From assembly GCA_963971305.1 (NCBI GenBank), contig OZ020308.1:20121092-20185091 (forward strand): a DNA stretch of 64,000 nucleotides, in the 5' to 3' direction. Of this stretch, positions 56,238 to 64,000 are shown piece by piece (position 1 is the stretch's first letter; the number at the start of each line of letters is the position of its first letter). The DNA is from Arcuatula senhousia. Lineage: Eukaryota; Mollusca; Bivalvia; Mytilida; Mytilidae. Both the position numbers and the translations under genes were made by a program. The notes under the pieces were generated by a model. That model was not told the DNA's origin. It worked only from the letters and a program-made list of their open reading frames with translations, and did no database searches.

Positions 56238-56298
56238 GTGAGTGAGTGAGTTGGTGTTTTACGCCCGTGCAACGCTATATAGGTTATTTTTAGGCGAT
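56238..56298 (-). mobile_element. SINE-A 3' end fragment
   Basis: Only the tail (GTGAGTGAGTGAG) and last about 50 bp of the family. Confidence 0.8.
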
Positions 56299-56443
56299 AC
56301 TATTTTAAAAAATAAAAGTAGTTAATTTTTTTAGCAGAAAATGTCTTAATTTTTTAAGCGTTTAAATGATATTGAGAAAAAAATCGAATCATTCAACGTA
56401 TAACATAGGTGAGATAACCGATATTTATCATTATCATTCAAGA

Positions 56444-56952
56444 AACCCGTGCGGGTTCTGGGTGGCGAATAGGCCCGCAGCAGCGCTAAGCTTGTCGGTA
56501 AAAGTCCACTAAAGAGCGCTCAGACACCTGACATCTGGTCAGGCCGCTTTGCCCACAAAGCGACTGGGATGTGTGCTCCATGTGGTTGAATGGGGCAGCC
56601 CTGACATCGAGAGATGCGGGGTCGTCAGGCGATGATGCGGAAAACCTGACCGCAAACCATAGTGGTGCACCGTGTAGGGAAAAATGTCACGTTTCTCGCA
56701 CGTTAAAGAACCCTGCTGCAGGTCTCGGTAAGAGTAGGACCCGTAGGATCCCCATGCAGGAGGCTAAATTTCCCGTCCCTACCCATCACCCCTATTTCCA
56801 GTGGCAGTCAAAACTGTCTACCCGATTGGCCTTGTGTCCCCCTTTCCTCCACTTCATCATCATTTCATGTTCATTGCATCACCACTTTCATGTTCATCTC
56901 CAGGATATAGCCGAAATCGCGCTGCTTGGGAGTAAAGCAAAAACTAACTAAC
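56444..56952 (+). mobile_element. SINE-B, full length
   Basis: 509-bp copy with a perfect 12-bp target duplication TATCATTCAAGA at 56432-56443 and 56953-56964. Confidence 0.93.
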
Positions 56953-56964
56953 TATCATTCAAGA

Positions 56965-57410
56965 CAACAATGTTTGTCTTCCCTAAATGGACACACCACT
57001 TAGTGTTGAAGTAATTTTCCTGAAAACGTGGTGATATGTACAATGATATATTATATTTTTTAAGAAAGATAAATAATTAATAGTTCGTCGAAGCTTAGCC
57101 CGAAGGGCCACAAACGATTTAAAAAGAAATAGTTTGAGGTTAAAGGCGGAAATTGTGATATTTCACCATATATTCGAAAAATTTTGTGTGTTCCTTTAAA
57201 ATGAAAATTTTCTCTTACTTGTAGTATTGTTAATCACACTTAAGTCTTTAAAAAATTCGTAAAAACAGTCATTTAAAATGAGGTCGAAAATTGTTTTTAG
57301 CAAAGATTTCCTTATATTATTGTATACTGTAATTTACCAACGCTATAATTACAAAACACAATAATAAAAAAAATAGGGCATGTAACGGGACATTAAATGA
57401 TACCCCGCCA
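56965..57410. other. Unassigned AT-rich sequence
   Basis: No gene or repeat family recognised. A small palindrome CTTAGCCCGAAGGGCCA lies near 57095. Confidence 0.4.
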
Positions 57411-57818
57411 CGATATAATATCAAAAGTTAATAAAATTTGATTTTTCAAAGTGGCGAATCTCAAAAACTATTTTTCAGATCATGCTGGAAATTGATCTTG
57501 ACCTGCATTTAATTGTAATAAACAGCTGCTCAAAATATCATTCAAATCCCTTGATGTGTTTTCAAGTTATCTGTCGGAAACTCAAAATTTCATGAAATTT
57601 GATTTATCAAAGTGGCCTATCTGGAACACTGTTTTTCGGAACATGCTGGAAATCGAACTTGACCTGTTTTTATTGAACTAAACAGCTGTATAAAATACCA
57701 TTCAAATCCTTTGACGTGTTTTCAAGTTATTGGTAGGAAACCTCGGGGGACGGACGGACGGACACCGAAAAAAACTGAGCATATAACATAATACCCTGCC
57801 ACTTCCTGTGGCGGGGTA
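57411..57818 (+). mobile_element. Hairpin-ended tandem-repeat element Hp-4
   Basis: 408 bp. Ends TACCCCGCCAC and GTGGCGGGGTA are an 11-bp inverted repeat. The 3' end also folds alone (TACCCTGCCAC-TTCCT-GTGGCGGGGTA). Two monomers of about 150 bp (AAAGTGGC..ATCT, CATGCTGGAAAT.GA.CTTGACC) precede GGGGGACGGACGGACGGACA. TA lies at both outer ends. Confidence 0.82.
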
Positions 57819-57879
57819 TAAAAATTACAAAATATTGTAATTCAAGCCTTATATTATTCCTGCAATAATATTAACATTT

Positions 57880-58237
57880 GTTGTAAAATTACGTGCCGTA
57901 GTAATATTAAAACAAATAGAAATAGTGTACAGGTGAAAATCAATCGTAGTGGAAACACTGGCGACTTTATAACGATTTAAAATACACATAGAAAATCTAA
58001 TGACAATAATTATAATACAGAAATCGTAGATAAATAGAACTTCAAAAAAGAAAAATACACTAATGAAAAGTGAAAAAACAAAGCCGTATCCAAAACTCAC
58101 AGTCCATAGACGAAAAGCAGTTGGGTTATTTAACATTGTTTCCGGGGTTTGAAAGTTTAGTGGATTCGAAGGGGGAGGATCAGAAATGTCAATCACTGAC
58201 TCCCCAGTCAAATTCGCAGGGGCTTTCATGGGTAACA
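57880..58237 (-). other. LINE-X ORF1/ORF2 spacer, second copy
   Basis: Non-coding, parallel to 47673-48157, downstream of ORF1 on the minus strand. Confidence 0.6.
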
Positions 58238-59112
58238 TCATCGGGGGCTTCTTATCTTGAACATCGTCTGTTTGTCCTGAGTTTTTTTTTCTTTCCTCGT
58301 CATTCTTTCGTCTTTTTCCATCACGAGCGTCTGTTCCTCCGTCCTCTGATTATCGGCTGACCGTCCATGATCCTCAACAGTACCAGTCCCCTCCCGCGCC
58401 TGTCTTGCGGTGGGACCCATAATACCACTCCCCTGACCCCTCCCGCGCATGCCTTGCGGGCCCATTTCTCCACCATTTTCTTCCGCCCTCTCAGTGCTCT
58501 GACGGGGAAGCAACATCTGCATAGCTTCTGCCTTCCTCTCTGCGCGGACAATTGGCTCTTGTATGCCCGACCTCATGACACAAGAAGCACTGTGCCCTCC
58601 TTTCCATAAGGGTAATAAGAACTTTCTTCTTTCTTATTTCTGCTGTATATGGAATGCTGTCTTTTTCTTTAACGGAGCACACCATCTCGCCATTAATAGC
58701 ACCAGTCTTCAGTCTCAGTCCCTTGTAAGTTTCCTCATGGTAGCTTAGGCTGACATCTTTGCCGAAGTTCTCCATGTAACTTTCTATCAACTCCCAACTT
58801 CATATGGAGAGGAAACCAATGAATCCTTTACTTGACTTTCATCCTGTCTATTTTATTCACCACAATCTGCATTCCGTCCTTTCCTTGTAAAACACCCAAG
58901 TCGTCGAATCTAACTACTTCTTCTGATCTAAATAGCATCATCAAAGTTGCTTTGTGCGCACCATTCTTGTAGAGTCCCTAATTCTAATCAAAGGGGAACA
59001 GCCCCTCGACTTCCTCCAAATCTTTCGTCCTGGTATTGACCCTCCTAGGACCGTCAAAACTCAACCGCAAGGTGCGAGCTATCACACATCTATCATATGA
59101 ATCGGAACCCAT
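58238..59112 (-). pseudogene. LINE-X ORF1, copy at 58-59 kb
   Basis: The least interrupted ORF1 in the window. It starts with ATGGGTTCC at 59112 and stops at 58238. The N-terminal block has FDGPRRVN then RTKDLEEVEG; a stop follows LFPFD; then IVVNKIDRMKV and another stop. The frame from 58790 is clean: MIESYMENFGKDVSLSYHEE, LRLKTGAINGEMVCSVKEK, KKKVLITLMERR and the zinc knuckle CFLCHEVGHTRANC (C-x2-C-x4-H-x4-C, about 58541-58582). A further frameshift near 58505 leads into the tail with two 16-residue units (MGPQGMRGRGQGSG, IMGPTARQAREGTGT) and a basic C-terminus. It lies directly downstream of another LINE-X 3' end. Confidence 0.82.
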
Positions 59113-59149
59113 TCTCGCGAATGGGTCCGTAACTTCTCCACGGAAATCT

Positions 59150-59870
59150 TTTTTTAGTTTTTTAAACGTTTTTATTCAAGAAATCATGTATATACAAGTA
59201 CAATACATAATAAAAGCACAATATCACAGACAATACATTGTACAAGTTATACAGATTACAACAATACACAATTACACAATTACATCAATAGCAATTTACA
59301 ATACATAATTTACATTCAACAGCAATTTAAAGTAATTTCAACAGTATCAATATCAACATCACACAATAAAACAGTTTGTCGCCAATAATCAATAAATTCT
59401 ACTCTTTGCAATATATAAAAATCTGCAGTTATTCTTACCTTAAGTTTATTAAAAAATTTCATATTAATATTATTACAAGTAACAGTTTTCTTCTCAAACT
59501 CAAACTCAAATTCCTATTTAACCAAATCGATTTACAATACAATACAATGATATAAAGTACAATACTACATGCATGTTTACCAACAACGTCAAAATCAAAA
59601 TATGCTTTGCATTTAAAACAATACCGCCGTTAGTTAAAGCAACAATCCAATTTCTAATCTTAGTTAACAGTAACTTCATAAAAGAAATGACGTAACGTCT
59701 CAGGGAACTTCTCACAAAAGGTACATGAATTCGATCTATAAAAATTGAAAACTTTTTCTTCAATAAAAATTATTTTTTTCTTATTATGGGAATAAAAAAA
59801 TATATAACTTAAATATTTCATTCGGTAACGAAAACTATGCACAAAATAATTGCAACACATGCTCGAAGTT
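59150..59870 (-). pseudogene. LINE-X ORF2 C-terminus and 3' UTR, second copy
   Basis: On the minus strand, SCTFCEKFPETLRHFFYE (about 59700) is the Cys/His tail of the reverse transcriptase. The 3' UTR ends AATAAAAACG and an A-rich tail near 59152. It is immediately followed by the ORF1 start at 59112, matching the arrangement at 49311-49350. Confidence 0.78.
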
Positions 59871-60147
59871 TAAATTGGATATGAACAAGTTATACTTGTT
59901 AAACTATTACATGCACACGTACACTGGATGTTGACGAGGTCTAAAACTTTCTCAAAACACTTCAAATCTTGCTAAATATTGCCCTGCTATATACAGATAT
60001 TATAATGGTGTAATCAAAATGACAATACATAGTATTTACAGGGTAACATGGTAAAAAGTAAGTGTTCTAACGGTACACTCTAAATTGATCGAGTGTTGTC
60101 TGTAACACGTTATATAGATAGAGATGTTGGTTAAGGCATGGAGATAT
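59871..60147. other. Unassigned AT-rich sequence
   Basis: No gene or repeat recognised. Confidence 0.35.
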
Positions 60148-60319
60148 GATATAGATATCATATTTTCATGGTTAAGGTTAACAAACATATATATTGAACG
60201 ACATAGTAGTGCGTTTATTAAAAGAAGTAGAATGATATAGATATCATATTTCCATGGTTAAGGTTAACAAACATATATATTGAACGACATAGTAGTGCGT
60301 TTATTAAAAGAAGTAGAAT
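60148..60319 (+). repeat. 86-bp tandem duplication
   Basis: 60148-60233 and 60234-60319 are near-identical (GATATAGATATCATATTT...AAAAGAAGTAGAAT). Next to them GTATATTACAAATATGTTCC is also duplicated (about 60321 and 60352). Confidence 0.95.
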
Positions 60320-60390
60320 GGTATATTACAAATATGTTCCAAGTCTACAAGGTATATTACAAATATGTTCCAAGTGTACAAGAAGCTGGG

Positions 60391-60580
60391 AAATTTAGCC
60401 TCCTGCATCACTCCTTTTTACGTGGCAGTCAAAACTCTTACCCGATTGGCCTTGTGTCCCCATTTCCTCCACTTCATCATCATTTCATGTTCATTGCATC
60501 ATCATTTTCATGTTCATCTCCCGGATATAGCCGAAATCGTGCTGCTTGGGAGTAAAGCAATAACTAACTAACTAACTAAC
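60391..60580 (+). mobile_element. SINE-B, short internally deleted copy, 14-bp duplication
   Basis: 190 bp, starting near the middle of the family (AAATTTAGCCTCCTGCATC) with a small deletion at CATCACTCC. Flanked by TACAAGAAGCTGGG at 60377-60390 and 60581-60594. Confidence 0.92.
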
Positions 60581-60594
60581 TACAAGAAGCTGGG

Positions 60595-60802
60595 TATACT
60601 CGCTATGGCTAAACTTCGAATTTTAGATATTAAGTCTATTTTCCAGCCTATGGTAAGCTTAAACGACACATAGAGCTGTAGTTAAAAAAATGACATGTTC
60701 CTTGTATGTTAAACGCTGATGTAGATGTAATCATAGGACCCTGTGAAGTAAGATAGGTTGTCCGACTTTAACTATTCCCCACTTTCCAGTGTCCAAACCA
60801 AA
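60595..60802. other. Unassigned sequence
   Basis: No feature recognised. Confidence 0.35.
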
Positions 60803-61063
60803 TAGGGGGGAAAAGGGGGTTGCAAAACTTAATTCTCAGTTTGTATCCCCTTTTTTGACAAGGACAAAAAACATGCATTTTGTTTTTCAAAATGGGATCA
60901 CAAGTAAAAAAAGTTACGATTTTGGTCCCTCTTGGCCCCTAATTATGTAATAGGGGAAAAAGGGGGTCGCAAATATTAATTCTCACTCTTGTATTCCCTT
61001 TGTGACAAGAACAAACGTGCAAAAAAAATTTCAAAAGCAGACCACAAATAAAAAAAAAATTAA
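60803..61063 (+). repeat. Diverged tandem pair, about 115-bp similarity
   Basis: Two related segments start AATAGGGG(GG)AAAAGGGGGT.GCAAA (about 60803 and 60949) and continue TTAATTCTCA.T.TTGTAT.CCC and GACAA(G)GA(A)CAAA. Non-coding. Confidence 0.75.
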
Positions 61064-63201
61064 TTATCGACAACACAGTGATGTTAATGACGTTTGTCCC
61101 GCCAAAAGTAAAAAAAAAGTTTCCAAGAGTTGTCCCCCTTATTGCGACGAATACTCGGAAAAATAAAATGCCTGTACCATATAGATTTGATTAAATATTT
61201 GTAGTTTTATTGTCTTATGTAGTCTGACATAATTATTTACAGTTATACAAACCATTATATTTTATTAATATTACTCAATAGTAAGAAAAACCCAAATAGA
61301 AGAATTTTCTATTGGAAATTAAGTCCCGCCCCTTTTACCTTATTTGGCAAATCAGACGAAATTTGATACCTCATTTCTTAAATCGGATTTAGCACCCCGA
61401 AGATCGACATCGATTGTTTTAGAATTTCACCACATGAAAGATCATAAAATATAGAACTTGAGAATTGCTGCTCATTCTTTTGTATTTTTGATAATTATAA
61501 CAAAAAATTGATATCAAGATGAAAAACGCACTGAGTTTTTCTCATTCTGATTTACCCTTTTCGTCCAAAAATTAAAATTATTCTTAACATTATCAACAAT
61601 GAGCACCTAAATCCAAATAAATTTATCAAAAACGAACCCAAATAAATGATTTTTAATCAATTCGATGGTGGTTATCGGGGTGCTAAACTTCAGTTTCCGA
61701 ATCCGAGAAAAGTCATGTTGCAGACAAAATGGTTGCCATGGATACATATTTATGGTACTATATGAGCAGTATTTTAACGCATTTACATATTTTCTAAATA
61801 CATATCAAATTCATATTCATTTCGATATAAAATAACTTTATAATTGATTTTTGATTTTTAGGCAGAGCCTTATAGCGTCATAAAGCTATCTGATTTTCGC
61901 GTTTTTTTTTCCGTCTAGACAGAGTAAATCGGTCAGTCAATATTGCTACCAGAGGATCTATTACAGAACATATTATTCTTGTATTGTATTTTAAATGTTA
62001 TACGTTGTTCTGTTACACATTTGTATGTTGCGTTTATTTGGAATATTTATTCATAATTATTTTTCTCATGAAATGTGAAACCGACAGTGTCGTTTCCTAA
62101 CAGTGACTTACGCGGGATAACTCCATTTATGATTACCTCTCTGGATTTATGTATTCGAACTCTTACGACTCTTCGTCTCTTCAATGTTAAATTTACATGA
62201 GTTAAACTACGTCTCCGTCCCCTTTGTCAGTTTCCCCCGTGTCATGAAAAACAAAGGACAGACGATGCACGCTCTGTGATTTGTGGCTATCCACAGCGTG
62301 AGTAACTTTTTTTAACTGTTTTTAATAGCTGATTTAACATGTTTTGAATCGAACTATGCATTTATTTTCTCTGGATACAACATTTATTCAACAAGAAAAG
62401 TGAAAATAAACATCGTACCAGACGAAGGGAATTTCCCGTTTATTTTAAACAATTTTTGGACTGTAGAACTTTAATAACGTTTTTCTTATATGGATATTTA
62501 ATTGATTAATGATAATTCATGACACCTATTGCTGTTTTTATATATGAACTTTAACATTTTTCGATATATTATGTGTTAATTACATCCCCCTTTTTTCAGT
62601 ATTTTACCGCATCACTTTCACACTGTTGCTGCTTGAATAAAGTGTCAACCCTTGACCGAGTTATTCTCCAAGGCCCAACAATTGATTGATGCTCGGTTAA
62701 TCTATCCGGGACAGGCCGGAATAGTAAAATAGCTCCGAACAACGCCAGTTGCAGAAGCGTCACCTCAGTCTACGCCAGGAGACGTCCGCAGAAGACCAGT
62801 AAAGACTTGTATCTTTTTATACAAACCTTTTATGAGCTCTCGCAAGAGAGACGCACCATTTTCTTGGTTCCTGTAGTGTGCTGCGGCCGTAGAAGCGCCC
62901 ACACACCAACCTTTCTAGACCCGTCACACCACAGTTTTGTGTGACACACCCAAATAGATTTGAAATACCTGGTCTGGGTAAATAATAAACCCAGCTCAGT
63001 TTTTCCTTAACTGAAGAAGCTAGATAGAATACCGTGATATAACGTGTTTTACACGTACAAAATCACACACCAAAGCTAGTGCCAAGCCAGATAGCACACA
63101 TACGTTTTTTAAACGTTATTTTATAAAACTCAGCTGAGAAACAAATAAATAGTCAAATCACACTTTCGAGATTTTTCTCGTAACTACAAAGTGATTGTGA
63201 C
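61064..63201 (+). other. Probable BEL/Pao 5' region, LTR not delimited
   Basis: No ORF. The last about 550 bp become GC-richer and contain AATAAA (about 62634), TATACAAACC (about 62817) and TATAAAAC (about 63122), then lead to the gag start. An LTR is expected here but the matching 3' LTR lies outside the window, so its limits cannot be set. 61064-62600 is AT-rich and unassigned. Confidence 0.45.
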
Positions 63202-64000
63202 ATGATGAGTGACACAGGTGACAACGTCACCATAAATCAAACTGGGCCAGATCAACACTCAGACATACGATCTGACAATACAGAGAAAAGAGTAAGAACT
63301 CTGAATGAAAAGGGCATGGACGTCTACATTGAAAGACGCGAGAAATACGCCCAAGACATAGAGCTACTATGGAGCATGTTAAATGCCTTCCTACAGGAGG
63401 TCGATACCCCTCCAGAGAATGTACGAGGTTGCCTCGCTTTACAAGAAAAGATAGCCCAGTCTGCTAGTAGATATGCACGTCAAGTTGACGCATTTATAGA
63501 ATTTATGAAGAACACTAGGGCCGAGAAAAGCAATCGAGACCTCCAGGCTTTCACTACCCTGGCTGATATAAGACGGCAAACATTGGACACAGCGATGTCA
63601 ACCCTACGGGACGTCACCAATGCATTTGGTCCCGCGTCACCAGCAATTCATCAGCCACAAGGGCAGCCTACCTCAGGTCAACAGAATGTCACTATGCTAG
63701 AACCACATGGGTCCGTGAAGCAAGAACGCAACTCAATTAGGTCAAAGCCAAATAGCGGATGTAAATCCGTGGGTGGCTCAAAATCCAGCAGCTCGTCAAG
63801 CGCTTCAAGAAACAAGCGTGCTAAAGCAAATGCTGCCAAGGCCAAGATAGCCTTTCTAGCTAAACAAGCTGCTCTTACGAAACAAGAAGCCCTTCTCGAA
63901 GAGCACGAGGTGCAGCGAAAAGCTAGTCAGAAAGCCGAGATGGAACGACAAAAGGCAGAAGTCGAGCGACAGATTGAACATAGCAGAATTGAAATGGAAC
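63202..64000 (+). CDS. gag: BEL/Pao gag of a second element, intact, runs off window
   Basis: Uninterrupted frame of 266 codons from ATG ATG at 63202-63207 to the window end, the longest clean reading frame present. The N-terminal 120 residues are acidic/helical (YIERREKYAQDIELLWSML, VRGCLALQEKIAQSASRYAR). A Ser-rich low-complexity linker follows (SVGGSKSSSSSSASRNKR, residues about 190-205), then a highly charged Ala/Lys/Glu helix typical of the coiled-coil region ahead of the DUF1759/peptidase part in metazoan BEL/Pao gag (AKANAAKAKIAFLAKQAAL, QRKASQKAEMERQKAEVE). No zinc finger is reached before the edge. The second ATG is in frame, so either could initiate. It is not the same subfamily as the 15.5-kb gag. 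BEL/Pao is favoured; another coiled-coil protein is possible. Confidence 0.7.
   Translation, partial: MMSDTGDNVTINQTGPDQHSDIRSDNTEKRVRTLNEKGMDVYIERREKYAQDIELLWSMLNAFLQEVDTPPENVRGCLALQEKIAQSASRYARQVDAFIEFMKNTRAEKSNRDLQAFTTLADIRRQTLDTAMSTLRDVTNAFGPASPAIHQPQGQPTSGQQNVTMLEPHGSVKQERNSIRSKPNSGCKSVGGSKSSSSSSASRNKRAKANAAKAKIAFLAKQAALTKQEALLEEHEVQRKASQKAEMERQKAEVERQIEHSRIEME

Overview
The window looks like bivalve mollusc nuclear DNA, most likely a mytilid mussel. I infer this from memory of repeat families typical of mussel genomes: hairpin-ended repeats with GACGGACGGACG stretches, a CCTTGACCTTTGACCTC tandem element, SINEs ending in CTCA or AACT repeats, and BEL/Pao, CR1-like, Tx1-like and RTE-like retrotransposons. 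No complete conventional host gene is visible. The window is almost wholly stacked transposable elements in AT-rich DNA, and most coding sequence is retrotransposon remnant. I saw no rRNA, tRNA, CRISPR array or bacterial operon.

Layout. 1-4.5 kb: SINE-A copies around the first copy of a 2.4-kb element with a minisatellite core. 4.8-6.9 kb: 3' end of a CR1-like LINE, broken by SINE-B and a short palindromic MITE. 6.9-10.03 kb: two copies of a Tx1-like LINE ('LINE-X'). 10.03-27.25 kb: one BEL/Pao LTR retrotransposon inserted in LINE-X ORF1. It has 359- and 366-bp LTRs, a GTTTG target duplication, and numerous nested elements that stretch it to 17.2 kb. Its own content is a gag start, an in-frame gag/integrase fusion, and an extra zinc-finger ORF before the 3' LTR. 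27.25-30 kb: the rest of LINE-X, SINE pieces and a hairpin-ended repeat. 30.9-32.3 kb: a possible minus-strand host gene fragment. 32.7-36.4 kb: a hairpin-ended repeat carrying a foldback element whose arms are 21-bp tandem repeats. 37.2-39.7 kb: a MITE, a tandem-repeat element and a coding exon split by SINE-A. 39.7-43.25 kb: a nearly full-length but dead RTE-like LINE. 45.9-59.9 kb: minus-strand LINE-X copies with SINEs, a large tandem-repeat element, a 655-bp MITE and a 100-bp assembly gap. 60-64 kb: small duplications, then an intact gag ORF of a second BEL/Pao element running off the window.

How it fits together. Target-site duplications and matched empty sites let the insertion order be read: LINE-X, then BEL/Pao, then hairpin repeats, then the minisatellite element, SINEs and MITEs. 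The two BEL LTRs differ at only about three substitutions, so the stacking may be recent. The most unusual items are the BEL zinc-finger ORF3, the paired SINE families with different tails, the foldback element, the 9-bp-TSD MITEs in two size classes, and a LINE/SINE chimera present at two loci.
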